A stretch of 24,760 bases of DNA from an uncultured Verrucomicrobiales bacterium (GCA_937893015.1 CALBJX010000108.1:1-24760), one strand, 5' to 3'. Counted from the stretch's first letter, positions 15,852-23,524 are shown. Notes: a model not told the origin generated them from the letters alone. Program-made: numbers and translations.

Positions 15852-17276
15852 ATGAGACATCTCCGCTTTGCCTTGGCTCTCGTTCTGGCCGCAGGCCTGC
15901 TTTTCCCCGCAGAAGGGAAGGAGCGCAAGGACATGCCGGATTCCCTGCAGCCCCTGCAAAACCCCGAACGCGGATTCTACCGCACGGCGTTTCTGCGGCT
16001 GAAAACGGCGGATAACCGCCCTGCTCCGCTGCCCGCAGGCCCGCTCGTTCACCTGCGCATCGACCTCTCCGCCTTTTCCGCGGCGGGCGGCGGCATGGAT
16101 GCGCCCCTGAACACGGAGGCCCTGCAAGCCCTGCGCGACACCTTGGAGGCCGTGCGCCGCGCGGGCAAGGGTGTCATCATCCGCAGTTGTTATGATGCAG
16201 GTTTTGCCGGCCGCAAGGATACCGAGCCGGAGATGGCCCTGCTCTGCCGCCATTTGCAGCAGCTGGGCGCGGTGTACACCGCTTATGCCGATGTCATCGT
16301 GTGCCTCGAACTGGGCATGTTCGGGCCGTGGGGAGAAATGCACAGCAGCCGCTGCTGCACGCAGGAGAATGTGAACCGTGCGCTGGACACCCTCCTGGAT
16401 GCCACCCCCGCGGGCCTCAGCATCAACCTGCGCACGCCGCAATATGTCGCGGGCTGGTTGGGTATCTCCCCCGCCGCGGGCTTGGATGGTCGAAGCTCCG
16501 CCTACACCGCGGCCATGAAAGCCAAGGGCCCCCGCGCCTTGCGTGTCGGGCTGTTCAATGACGGCTATCTGGGCTCCGGCAGCGACTTGGGCACCTTCAC
16601 CGCCGTGCCGCGCGAGGCGGGTGTCGCGTGGCTGGAGCAGGCTGCCGCCCGCACCTTCTACGGCGGCGAGGCGGTCACGGATGCCTCGGGCAGCATCCTA
16701 GGGGCGTTCAACACGCTGCAAGCCGTAGCAAGCGAAGCCCCGCGCACGCACACCACCTACCTGAACGCCGAGTGGAACACCAAACTGCATGCGGCATGGA
16801 AGAACGAAACCTTCCGCCGCGAGGGGGATGAATATGACGGACGGGACGGCCTCACCTACATCACCGATCATCTGGGCTACCGCTTGGTGCTCCGCCGTGC
16901 GGATATCAAGTTGAACGCCGCAGATAAGCAGAAACTCACACTGCGGCTCCGGCTGGAAAATGTCGGCTTCGCCCCTGTCATCAAACCGAAGGACGCCACG
17001 ATTCTGCTTGTCCACGAGGACGGCGTCACGCGGCGAGCCCTGCCGTGGCAACACCTCGACATCCGCACCCTGTCCGCCGGCACGACGGATGATTACACCT
17101 TCACCGCCCGCCTCACCCCGCGGCTGAAATGCGGCAAGTGGACCGTGCGCCTTCGCCTCGCCTGTCCCGGCTACACCTCCGCCGCCGTCCCGCCCTCTAT
17201 CCGCTTCGCCAACACGGAGGCGGACTGGGACGCCTCCGACGGGAGCAACAGACTGGGAACATTCATCGTTCCATAA
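15852..17276 (+). CDS. Secreted DUF4874/DUF4832 protein (glycosidase-like fold)
   Basis: A 474-residue secreted protein with a signal peptide of about 22 residues (MRHLRFALALVLAAGLLFPAEG). It has the hallmarks of the DUF4874-DUF4832 pair. QNPERGFYRT (36-45) opens the N-terminal TIM-barrel-like domain, and LELGMFGPWGEMHSS (152-166) carries acidic residues E153 and E162 in places where glycosidase-like barrels keep catalytic acids. The C-terminal domain (about 210-470) includes YLGSGSDLGTF and a beta-sandwich-like end (LTLRLRLENVGFAPV). The enzymatic activity of this family has not, to my knowledge, been firmly established; action on host or dietary polysaccharide is an inference. A sulfatase gene follows 72 bases downstream, supporting a shared role in glycan handling, although that gene has its own promoter. 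Confidence 0.85.
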   Translation: MRHLRFALALVLAAGLLFPAEGKERKDMPDSLQPLQNPERGFYRTAFLRLKTADNRPAPLPAGPLVHLRIDLSAFSAAGGGMDAPLNTEALQALRDTLEAVRRAGKGVIIRSCYDAGFAGRKDTEPEMALLCRHLQQLGAVYTAYADVIVCLELGMFGPWGEMHSSRCCTQENVNRALDTLLDATPAGLSINLRTPQYVAGWLGISPAAGLDGRSSAYTAAMKAKGPRALRVGLFNDGYLGSGSDLGTFTAVPREAGVAWLEQAAARTFYGGEAVTDASGSILGAFNTLQAVASEAPRTHTTYLNAEWNTKLHAAWKNETFRREGDEYDGRDGLTYITDHLGYRLVLRRADIKLNAADKQKLTLRLRLENVGFAPVIKPKDATILLVHEDGVTRRALPWQHLDIRTLSAGTTDDYTFTARLTPRLKCGKWTVRLRLACPGYTSAAVPPSIRFANTEADWDASDGSNRLGTFIVP

Positions 17277-17278
17277 CC

Positions 17279-17335
17279 ATGTTACGAGCAGAAAAAGCTG
17301 GACGTGCGCGGGCTCTTCCGCTAGACTCGTAACAT
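17279..17335 (+). promoter_or_regulatory. Sulfatase promoter bracketed by a 10-bp inverted repeat
   Basis: The promoter reads TGGACG (17299-17304), a 17-base spacer and TAGACT (17322-17327), predicting a leader of about 14 bases. Perfect inverted arms atgttacgag (17279-17288) and ctcgtaacat (17326-17335) flank it: one upstream of the -35 box, the other over the end of the -10 box and the start site. This is the layout expected of a paired operator. Confidence 0.55.
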
Positions 17336-17348
17336 CACCTTTTCCGTT

Positions 17349-18830
17349 ATGAAATTCTCTTCCCTCCTTCTTTCAGCGACGCTCTGCGCCTCTGCCGCCA
17401 TGGCAGCGGAGAAACCCAAAGCCGTCATCCTCTTCTATACGGACGACCTCGGCTACCACGACACCTCCGCCTACGGCTGCGAAAAGGCCCCCTGCCCCAA
17501 CCTCGAAACGCTGGCGAGCCAAGGGTTGACCTTCACGGATGCGCACAGCACGCACTCCGTCTGCACGCCCTCCCGCTTCTCCCTGCTGACAGGTAAGTAC
17601 GCCTGGCGCCAGAAGAACACCGGCATTCTGCCCGGCGACGCCAAGATGATTGTGCCCTGCAAGACGGAGAAGATGACGCTGCCCGCCATGATGCAGGCCG
17701 CGGGATACAAGACCGCCGCCATCGGCAAGTGGCACCTCGGCCTCGGCGCGGGCAAGGAGGCGATTGACTGGAACAAGCACATCTCGCCGAACGCGAACGA
17801 TGTCGGCTTCGACTACACCTTCATCATGGCCGCCACGGCGGACCGCGTGCCCTGTGTCTATGTGCGCAACGGCGATGTGCAGGGGCTGGACCCGAATGAC
17901 CCCATCAAGGTGAGTTACCGCAAAGCCTTCCCCGGCGAGATGACGGGTGAAGAGCACCCCGAGCTGCTCAAGAAGTGGGGCATCCCCTCCAACAAGCAGC
18001 ATGCGGACACCATCATCGACGGCATCTCCCGCATCGGCCACATGCAGGGCGGCACCGCCGCGCTGTGGAAGGACCAGGACCTCGCCGACACGCTGACGGA
18101 TGACGCCGTGCGCTTCATCAAAGAGAGCGCGGGCACGCCCATCTTCATGTATTTCGCCACCAACGACATCCACGTGCCCCGCGACCCGCACGCCCGCTTC
18201 CGTGGCAAGAGCGGCCTCGGCATCCGCGGTGATGTGACGGTGCAGATGGACGACTGCCTCGGCCGCCTGCGCGCCGCGCTCGCGGAAAACGGCTACGACG
18301 ACTGCCTCTTCATCTTCTCCAGCGACAACGGCCCCGTGATTGCCGACGGCTACGAGGACGGCGCCAAGCAGGACTGCGCAGGCCACAACCCCGCCGCACC
18401 CTACACGGGCGGCAAATACACCATCAAAGAGGGCGGCACGCGCATGCCCTTCATCGTGAGCTGGCCCGGCCATGTGCCCGCGGGGCAGACCTCCAAGGCC
18501 CTCTTCAGCCAGATTGACCTCGGCCGCACGCTGGCCGCCATCGTCGGTGTGGACGTGCCGGAGGGCTCCATGCCCGACAGCCAGGCGCACCCCGCCGCCC
18601 TGCTCGGGCAGGACCTGACGGGCGGCCGTGCCGACCTCGTGGAGTGCGGCGGCGGCAGACTCGCCCTGCGCCAAGGTGATTGGAAGTTCATCAGCGGCCC
18701 CAAGGGCGGCCAGCTCTACAACCTTGCCGAAGACATCGAAGAAAAGAACGATGTTGCCGCTCAATACCCCGAGAAGGTTGCCGAGATGAAGGCCCGCCTC
18801 GACGCCATTTCCGCCGACTGCGAGAAGTAA
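17349..18830 (+). CDS. Secreted Cys-type (S1 family) sulfatase
   Basis: A 493-residue sulfatase exported by an N-terminal signal peptide (about 1-20, ending SAAMAA). Type I sulfatases hydrolyse sulfate esters using a formylglycine made from Cys or Ser. Here the maturation motif is CTPSR with C72, so a radical-SAM anaerobic or FGE-type maturase acting on Cys is needed; none is in the window. Metal ligands are visible as YTDDLGYHD (D32, D33) and FSSDNGP (D326, N327). AIGKWHLG (125-132) supplies conserved K127 and H129. NDIHVPRDPH and YTIKEGGTRMPF complete the family pattern. Substrate is unknown; sulfated mucin or glycosaminoglycan would fit an intestinal Verrucomicrobium. The gene ends at a strong terminator. 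Confidence 0.95.
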   Translation: MKFSSLLLSATLCASAAMAAEKPKAVILFYTDDLGYHDTSAYGCEKAPCPNLETLASQGLTFTDAHSTHSVCTPSRFSLLTGKYAWRQKNTGILPGDAKMIVPCKTEKMTLPAMMQAAGYKTAAIGKWHLGLGAGKEAIDWNKHISPNANDVGFDYTFIMAATADRVPCVYVRNGDVQGLDPNDPIKVSYRKAFPGEMTGEEHPELLKKWGIPSNKQHADTIIDGISRIGHMQGGTAALWKDQDLADTLTDDAVRFIKESAGTPIFMYFATNDIHVPRDPHARFRGKSGLGIRGDVTVQMDDCLGRLRAALAENGYDDCLFIFSSDNGPVIADGYEDGAKQDCAGHNPAAPYTGGKYTIKEGGTRMPFIVSWPGHVPAGQTSKALFSQIDLGRTLAAIVGVDVPEGSMPDSQAHPAALLGQDLTGGRADLVECGGGRLALRQGDWKFISGPKGGQLYNLAEDIEEKNDVAAQYPEKVAEMKARLDAISADCEK

Positions 18831-18853
18831 TTCCCGCTTTCGCCTCCATCGTC

Positions 18854-18886
18854 GCCCCGCTGTGCCACGCACAGCGGGGCTTTGTT
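18854..18886 (+). terminator. Rho-independent terminator of the sulfatase gene
   Basis: An 11-bp stem gccccgctgtg/cacagcggggc (18854-18864, 18870-18880) with a 5-base loop, followed by tttgtt. It lies 24 bases past the stop. Confidence 0.85.
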
Positions 18887-18895
18887 ACGCCACAC

Positions 18896-18932
18896 AAAAA
18901 CCGCGTCCGACCTCACAGTCGGACGCGGTTTT
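18896..18932. terminator. Bidirectional terminator, mainly of the menC-like gene
   Basis: A 15-bp perfect stem (18897-18911 with 18918-18932) with a ctcaca loop and T-tracts on both strands. It follows the minus-strand menC-like stop by 20 bases and backs up the sulfatase terminator on the plus strand. Confidence 0.88.
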
Positions 18933-18951
18933 GTGAAAGGAGTATCAATGC

Positions 18952-19893
18952 TTACAGAGACTTCCAAGGCTGGGCTGCCAGCAAGTCATCAAAGCCGAGG
19001 CCCGTGCCTGCGGGCGGCACGAAGTCGGGGGTGATATCCATGCCGAGCACTTCGGAGAAGGCGTTGGGCTTGTAGATATTCTGCGTCACAAGGCCGCACA
19101 GGGGCACCTCCGCCTCAGGCTTGCCTGTGTAGTAGAGGGCGGCGTTGTAGGCAGCCCAGCACTGGCCGATGGGGTGGTCCATATTGTTCTGGAAGACGGG
19201 GTGCCCCGTGTTGCTGTGGTGGCGGGCGGGCTTCACGATGCGCATCATGGGCTTGTTCGTGCGGGCGGGGATTTGCCCCTCCGTCAGCGGCATATCATAG
19301 CCCAGCGGCATGCCGGCGTCTTGGAGCTGCTGCCAGACATTCACGTCGTACACGCAGGGGTCTTCCACATAATCGATGCGCTCCTTCATGGCGTCGGAGA
19401 GCTCCTCCCAGAATTTGAGGGCAGCCTCCGGGGAAAGGGTGCAGTTGAAATCCACGCGCCACTTCCAGCTCGGCACCATAGCGGCGAGGTTCACGAGACG
19501 ATCCACCGTGGCGGCAATCTTGGGGATAACCTTAATCTTGCCCACGCGGAAGCCCTTCTGGTGCAGGTTGTACACCTGAGAAGGTGTGGCACTCACCGTC
19601 AGCGTGGCATGGCTGCGGGGAATCGTCAGCCCATCAAACAGGCTGACGCCCTTGGCGCGGGCAGCACCATCCAGCTCAATGCACTTCAGCGCACGCTCAC
19701 CGAGGCGCAGGGGAGTACCATCGCGCAAGGCATCCAGCTCATACTCCAGCGGAGCGTCACCCAGCTCGGGCCAAGCCTGCAAGCAGGCATAACCGCCGTT
19801 ATCACCGCGCAGCAACACACCCTCGCGGGGCTGGGCTGCGGAACGGGCGCTCAACGCGCCGACAGGATACAAGGTGTAGGGGCAATATTGCAT
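18952..19893 (-). CDS. menC: o-Succinylbenzoate synthase-like enolase superfamily enzyme
   Basis: A 313-residue member of the enolase superfamily, muconate-lactonising subgroup. The full set of active-site positions of MenC-type enzymes is present and well spaced: KIK (K119, K121), D148 in WRVDFNC, E177 in YVEDPC, D200 in GYDMPL and the base K221 in RIVKPA. MenC dehydrates SHCHC to o-succinylbenzoate in menaquinone synthesis. The same scaffold also gives amino-acid racemases, but the NNMDHPIGQCWAAYNAAL stretch and overall length suit OSBS better. No other men genes are present, so the symbol is provisional. Three in-frame ATGs compete (19923, 19902 and 19893). The -10 box covers the second and lies 7 bases before the third, so 19893 is chosen. 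Confidence 0.78.
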   Translation of the reverse strand: MQYCPYTLYPVGALSARSAAQPREGVLLRGDNGGYACLQAWPELGDAPLEYELDALRDGTPLRLGERALKCIELDGAARAKGVSLFDGLTIPRSHATLTVSATPSQVYNLHQKGFRVGKIKVIPKIAATVDRLVNLAAMVPSWKWRVDFNCTLSPEAALKFWEELSDAMKERIDYVEDPCVYDVNVWQQLQDAGMPLGYDMPLTEGQIPARTNKPMMRIVKPARHHSNTGHPVFQNNMDHPIGQCWAAYNAALYYTGKPEAEVPLCGLVTQNIYKPNAFSEVLGMDITPDFVPPAGTGLGFDDLLAAQPWKSL

Positions 19894-19900
19894 GTCATTC

Positions 19901-19928
19901 ATTAAATCACAAATGCCGCCCATGTCAC
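19901..19928 (-). promoter_or_regulatory. Putative promoter of the menC-like gene
   Basis: Minus strand: GTGACA (19923-19928), a 16-base spacer and TTTAAT (19901-19906), with the chosen ATG 7 bases beyond. It is divergent from the promoter of the glcD-like gene. Confidence 0.6.
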
Positions 19929-19963
19929 GCCAATTCTGCGTTCTGCTCCAAAAATCCCTGCGC

Positions 19964-19991
19964 TTGCATTTGCCGCTGCATGTGGTATGAT
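19964..19991 (+). promoter_or_regulatory. Putative promoter of the glcD-like gene
   Basis: TTGCAT (19964-19969), a 16-base spacer, then TATGAT (19986-19991) preceded by TGG as an extended -10. The ATG is 9 bases beyond, so a leader of 2-3 bases is predicted. Confidence 0.7.
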
Positions 19992-20000
19992 GGCGGCAGC

Positions 20001-21380
20001 ATGAACACGGAATGGACAGAGCCGCTGAAAGAACTCGCCGGAGACATCGTTTTCACCGATGAGGAGACGCGCCGAGCCCATGCGGGCGACAAGTGGCATG
20101 CCGCCGCCCTGCCCGATGCCGTGGTGCTGCCCGAGACGGCGGAACAGCTCGCCGCCGTCATGCGCTTTGCGAACGAGCGCCGCATCCCCGTCACCGCGCG
20201 CGGCGCGGGCGTGGGCTATGTGGGCGGCTGTGTGCCCGTGCGCGGCGGCATCGTCGTCTCCGTGGCGCGGATGAACCGTATTCTCGAAATCAACCCCGCC
20301 GACGGCGTGGCCGTGGTCGAACCCGGCGTGCTCACGGCGGACTTGCAGGATGCCTGCGCCGCTCTGGGCTGGTTCTACCCGCCCGACCCCGCCAGCCGCA
20401 AGGAATCCAGCATCGGCGGCAACATTGCCACCAATGCAGGCGGCCCCCGCTGCCTGAAATACGGCGTCACCCGCGCCTATGTGCTGGGGCTGGAAGTTGT
20501 GTTGGCGGACGGGCGCATCCTCACCTGCGGCGGGCGCACGCACAAGAACAAGCAGGGCTTTGATTTGGTCGGTCTCTTCTGCGGCAGTGAGGGGATGCTG
20601 GGCATTGTGACACGCGCCACGCTGCGCCTCATTCCCGCGCCGCCCGCCCGCGCCGCGCTGCGTGCGTCCTTCCCGCGCTTCGCGCTCTGCGCCACGGCGG
20701 TGCAGAACGTGCTGCAAGGCGGGCACCTGCCCTGTGCGCTGGAAATCACGGATGCCTACACCCTCGCCGCCGCCCGCGCCTATCTCGGCCCCTCCGCCCT
20801 GCCGGCGGATGCTCAGGGCCACATCATCATCGAGTTGGACGGCCAGGCCGACGCCGTCCGCAGCGAGCAACAGGCCATCGCCGCCATCCTGCGCGAGACC
20901 GGGGCCACGGAAATCATCACCGCCGAGACGGAGGAAGAGATCGAAGCCATCTGGCAGCTGCGCCGCGAGTTCTCCTACAGCCTGAAGGCGACAGGGCTCA
21001 CCAAACTCAATGAAGACATCGTCATCCCCCGCTCCGCGCTGGTAGAGCTTGTAGAGTTCTGCGAGGGCATGCAGCGCGAGACGGGCATCCCCGTGGCCTG
21101 TTTCGGGCACAGCGGGGACGGCAACATCCACACCAATATCATGGTGCTCAAGGATGCGGAAGGCCGCGACATCCGCGAGCCCGCAGATGAGCTGGTGAAA
21201 CGGCTCTTCGCGTGGGTGCTGGCGCACGGAGGCAGCATCACGGGTGAGCACGGCATCGGGCTGGCCAAAGCCCCGTGGTTTGCCGAGGCTGTGGGCGGCA
21301 CAGCCTTTGACCTGCATCGCACGCTGAAAGCCGCGCTCGACCCGCACGGCATTCTCAACCCCGGCAAAATGGGATTGTAA
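20001..21380 (+). CDS. FAD-linked D-2-hydroxyacid dehydrogenase (GlcD/D-lactate dehydrogenase type)
   Basis: A 459-residue flavoenzyme of the vanillyl-alcohol-oxidase/PCMH class that oxidises D-2-hydroxyacids such as D-lactate or glycolate and passes electrons to a partner or quinone. The FAD-binding half shows PVTARGAGVGYVGGCVPV (in the 65-85 region), GGNIATNAGGPRCLKYG and LVGLFCGSEGMLGIVT. The C-terminal FAD-oxidase domain shows CFGHSGDGNIHTNIM and the family end motif GSITGEHGIGLAK near residue 410. No glcE/glcF or iron-sulfur partner is adjacent, so it may act alone like bacterial D-LDH/Dld2 proteins; the substrate cannot be fixed from sequence. The start at 20001 follows a promoter; a frame opening 21 bases earlier lies across the -10 box. 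It is divergent from the menC-like gene. Confidence 0.92.
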   Translation: MNTEWTEPLKELAGDIVFTDEETRRAHAGDKWHAAALPDAVVLPETAEQLAAVMRFANERRIPVTARGAGVGYVGGCVPVRGGIVVSVARMNRILEINPADGVAVVEPGVLTADLQDACAALGWFYPPDPASRKESSIGGNIATNAGGPRCLKYGVTRAYVLGLEVVLADGRILTCGGRTHKNKQGFDLVGLFCGSEGMLGIVTRATLRLIPAPPARAALRASFPRFALCATAVQNVLQGGHLPCALEITDAYTLAAARAYLGPSALPADAQGHIIIELDGQADAVRSEQQAIAAILRETGATEIITAETEEEIEAIWQLRREFSYSLKATGLTKLNEDIVIPRSALVELVEFCEGMQRETGIPVACFGHSGDGNIHTNIMVLKDAEGRDIREPADELVKRLFAWVLAHGGSITGEHGIGLAKAPWFAEAVGGTAFDLHRTLKAALDPHGILNPGKMGL

Positions 21381-21427
21381 GCATCCCCCTTTGTTACGCT
21401 GTTTTTTGCGGAGGCAATCGACGCAAG

Positions 21428-21460
21428 AAAAAACCGCTGCCCTTGCGAGCAGCGGTTTTT
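21428..21460. terminator. Bidirectional terminator between the glcD-like gene and rplY
   Basis: A 12-bp stem (21429-21440 with 21449-21460) with an 8-base loop, flanked by A on the left and T on the right. It can serve both convergent genes: 48 bases after the glcD-like stop and 28 bases past the rplY stop. Confidence 0.85.
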
Positions 21461-21488
21461 GTTGAGAGCTGTGTTAATATGCTCGGGC

Positions 21489-22043
21489 TTAGGGCTTCAC
21501 CACGGAAGCAAGCACCACCGTACCATTGAAGGGGGAGGTGACAGCCTCGGGAAGCGTGACCTGAGCAAGGCGGAGGGACTGACCCATCTGGATGGGGGTC
21601 ACGTCGGCCTCGATGAAGGCGGGGATGTCCTTGACCGCGCACTTCACGGGAATCTCGTGCACAATCTGGTGCACAACACCACCCTGAGCCACACCGGCAG
21701 CGTTGCCCACGAACTTCACGGGCACGTTGGTCTTCACCACCGTATCAGGCGTCACGGCGAGGAAGTCGAGGTGCGTGGTGGAGTCGGTGAGGAAGTTACG
21801 CTGCACGTCCTTCACCATGGCGAGGATGGCGGTGCCGTCCACGTCAAGGTTCACGAGGAAGGAGTCCGTGTCCACCGTGTTGAGGAGGGCGCGAACGTCG
21901 GAGGCGCAAGCCTGCACGTTGATGTTCTCGGAAACGGCGGAACCGTACACGACACCGGGGAGGATGCCCTGAGCACGGAGAGCGTTGAGCTTGCCGGTAC
22001 CGACAACCTCACGCTTGCTGACCTTGAGGGAATGAGTCGTCAT
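21489..22043 (-). CDS. rplY: 50S ribosomal protein bL25 (CTC/general stress form)
   Basis: A 184-residue bL25 of the longer Ctc type. Residues 1-90 form the 5S rRNA-binding domain (LKVSKREVVGTGKLNALRAQGILPGVVYG at the N-terminus, in parts, and HLDFLAV near residue 93). Residues about 95-184 form the C-terminal beta domain (TPDTVVKTNVPVKFVGNAAGVAQGGVVHQIVHEIPVKC, in parts) ending in an ADVTPIQMGQSLRLAQV motif typical of the family. It sits in the central protuberance of the large subunit. The usual neighbour pth is not seen downstream; the minus-strand gene ends at a shared terminator. The start at 22043 gives MTTHSLKV. Its mRNA has an unusually long leader for this window. Confidence 0.95.
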   Translation of the reverse strand: MTTHSLKVSKREVVGTGKLNALRAQGILPGVVYGSAVSENINVQACASDVRALLNTVDTDSFLVNLDVDGTAILAMVKDVQRNFLTDSTTHLDFLAVTPDTVVKTNVPVKFVGNAAGVAQGGVVHQIVHEIPVKCAVKDIPAFIEADVTPIQMGQSLRLAQVTLPEAVTSPFNGTVVLASVVKP

Positions 22044-22157
22044 AGCGTTGATTTTCTATGGTTTGTGAAATGATGTTTTGTTCGGAGTTCTTCCGACGTC
22101 GGAGCGCGTTTCGTCTCCCGCCGGGATTCGCGCCGCAAGCTTGCGTAGCAAGGGCGG
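22044..22157 (-). promoter_or_regulatory. Long structured rplY 5' leader
   Basis: About 114 bases between the predicted start site and the rplY ATG. It contains two perfect 12-bp palindromes, tccgacgtcgga (22092-22103) and cgcaagcttgcg (22134-22145), and a G/C-rich stretch between them. The 45 bases next to the ATG are A-rich and look unstructured. Autogenous control by bL25 is possible but unproven. This also accounts for most of the 317-base gap between rplY and tRNA-Phe. Confidence 0.45.
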
Positions 22158-22163
22158 ACCCCC

Positions 22164-22191
22164 ACGATACGCTCATTCCCGCAAAAGTCAA
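22164..22191 (-). promoter_or_regulatory. Putative rplY promoter
   Basis: Minus strand: TTGACT (22186-22191), a 16-base spacer and TATCGT (22164-22169), preceded by an A/T-rich upstream segment that could act as an UP element. Confidence 0.6.
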
Positions 22192-22296
22192 GAAAAAATC
22201 CTATTTTTGCACTGAAAAATAAGCGTTTGAGCAATCATACAGTCTACCCGCTCCTGCCCGCCATTAAAAAAAATTGTATTTTTCTTCACTTTTTTC

Positions 22297-22325
22297 TTGT
22301 CAAACATATCAAAGGCGTGTATTAT
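22297..22325 (+). promoter_or_regulatory. tRNA-Phe promoter with A/T-rich UP-like element
   Basis: TTGTCA (22297-22302), a 17-base spacer and TATTAT (22320-22325). Bases 22265-22296 are runs of A and T, resembling an UP element. Transcription should begin about 30 bases before the tRNA. Confidence 0.75.
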
Positions 22326-22360
22326 TGCGGCGCACCCCGCTTCAAGCGGGCGGCACAAGT

Positions 22361-22436
22361 GGCTCGGTAGCTCAGTTGGTAGAGCAGCGGATTGAAAATC
22401 CGCGTGTCGGCGGTTCGATCCCGTCCCGAGCCACCA
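22361..22436 (+). tRNA. tRNA-Phe (anticodon GAA)
   Basis: A complete cloverleaf of 76 bases: acceptor ggctcgg/ccgagcc, D arm with gctcagttggtagagc, anticodon stem gcgga/tccgc around loop ttgaaaa (anticodon GAA), and a T arm with ttcgatc. The discriminator is A and the 3' CCA is encoded (22434-22436). Confidence 0.97.
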
Positions 22437-22474
22437 TTTTTGTATACAGGCATCTCGTTCGCCGAACTTTTTGA

Positions 22475-22548
22475 CGGGGCGTAGCTCAGCCTGGTAGAGC
22501 GCCTGCTTTGGGAGCAGGATGTCGTCGGTTCGAATCCGGCCGCCCCGA
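22475..22548 (+). tRNA. tRNA-Pro (anticodon TGG)
   Basis: Acceptor cggggcg/cgccccg, D arm gctcagcctggtagagc, anticodon stem cctgc/gcagg around loop tttggga (anticodon TGG) and a T loop ttcgaat. The C at position 1 is characteristic of bacterial tRNA-Pro-type acceptors. CCA is not encoded. It lies 38 bases after tRNA-Phe with no clear promoter, so the two are probably co-transcribed. Confidence 0.96.
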
Positions 22549-22584
22549 TTTCAATTCAAAAATTCCCTCTATCAAGATAAAAGA

Positions 22585-22612
22585 TTGAATTTCGCGCGCT
22601 TTCCTCTATAAT
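22585..22612 (+). promoter_or_regulatory. Putative promoter of the lipoprotein gene at 22623
   Basis: TTGAAT (22585-22590), a 16-base spacer and a perfect TATAAT (22607-22612), with the ATG 10 bases beyond. A leader of about 3 bases is predicted. Confidence 0.78.
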
Positions 22613-22622
22613 ACGTCAAGCC

Positions 22623-23462
22623 ATGAAACGCACATTGACTCTCGCCGCCGTCGCGCTGCTTGCTTCCTGCTCGCAGACCGCGCCCGTTCCCGCGTTGAAG
22701 CCCATGCCCACCACCGCTCCCGTGCATGCGGGTGCGCCCGCGCCCCGTTATGTCGCGCTGCCCGGGCAGGCCGCCGTTGCCGTGAACAGCGATGTGGACG
22801 CCGCCTTTGACCAACAGGTCGCCGCCTATGCGGGACAGGGTGCCGCCGTGCAGGCGCCCACCACCCCCGTGGCGCCGAACATGGACATCACCTCCACCCC
22901 CACGGCGTCCATCCCCGCCGTCACCACGCCTGATGTGACAGCCCCCGTCACGGACGCCGCCGCTGCGGCAGGCGCCGCGCTCAACGGCGCCGTGGCCGAT
23001 GTGACCGCCGCCGTCTCCGGGGCAGCGGCTCCTACCGAGGACATCACCGCCCCCACGGGCGGCAACATGAACTACAAGGTGCGCATCACCAACGATACGC
23101 CCGGGCGCATCTTCGTGGAAGCGCAGGACGCCGCCGGCACCATCTACCCCTGCGGGTTCATGGAGAACGGGCGTACCTTCACCACGCCCATGGAGAACGC
23201 CGCCCCCATCAAGGGGCCCATCACCGTGGTGGTGCGTGACCCCGACCAGCCCGGTGCCCCCGAAATCCGCCGCTACAAGGTGGACCCGCCCACGAGCGAT
23301 TACAACGGCAAGGCCGTGGAAGTGAACATCCTGAAGGGCGGTCGCTACATGGCCGGCGTGAACGGGCAGGTCTATTACAGCACCCCCGCTCCCGAGGAGC
23401 CCGCCGTGCCGAACACCCCTGCTCCGGCAGAGCCCGCCCCGGAGCCCACGCCCGCTCCCTGA
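22623..23462 (+). CDS. Alanine/proline-rich lipoprotein with C-terminal beta domain
   Basis: Function not recognised. A 279-residue protein with a textbook lipoprotein signal MKRTLTLAAVALLASC (lipidated C16) followed by SQTAP. Residues 17-150 are low-complexity Ala/Pro/Thr/Val, likely an extended or weakly helical linker. A compact beta-rich domain follows at about 150-255 (NYKVRITNDTPGRIFVEAQ, then GPITVVVRDPD and VEVNILKGGRYMAGVNGQVYY). The last 27 residues are a Pro/Ala/Glu tail. The layout of anchor, long linker and small folded domain fits an outer-membrane or periplasmic protein reaching into the envelope; its partner is unknown. It is transcribed alone, between a promoter and a terminator. 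Confidence 0.82.
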   Translation: MKRTLTLAAVALLASCSQTAPVPALKPMPTTAPVHAGAPAPRYVALPGQAAVAVNSDVDAAFDQQVAAYAGQGAAVQAPTTPVAPNMDITSTPTASIPAVTTPDVTAPVTDAAAAAGAALNGAVADVTAAVSGAAAPTEDITAPTGGNMNYKVRITNDTPGRIFVEAQDAAGTIYPCGFMENGRTFTTPMENAAPIKGPITVVVRDPDQPGAPEIRRYKVDPPTSDYNGKAVEVNILKGGRYMAGVNGQVYYSTPAPEEPAVPNTPAPAEPAPEPTPAP

Positions 23463-23486
23463 GCCCGCGCAAAAAATCCACCTCCG

Positions 23487-23524
23487 CAAGCCCGTTTCAC
23501 CCTGAAACGGGCTTGTGTGTTTTC
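23487..23524 (+). terminator. Rho-independent terminator of the lipoprotein gene
   Basis: A 13-bp perfect stem (23487-23499 with 23503-23515) with a ccc loop, followed by tgtgtttt. It lies 25 bases after the stop. Confidence 0.8.

Noticed and set aside
17373..18872. A 499-codon open frame on the minus strand opposite the sulfatase
   Set aside because: The plus-strand frame has complete sulfatase motifs; the antisense product has none.
19902..21347. A 481-codon minus-strand frame opposite the glcD-like gene
   Set aside because: The plus strand encodes a complete FAD dehydrogenase; the antisense frame has no family motif and would also cover the divergent promoter.
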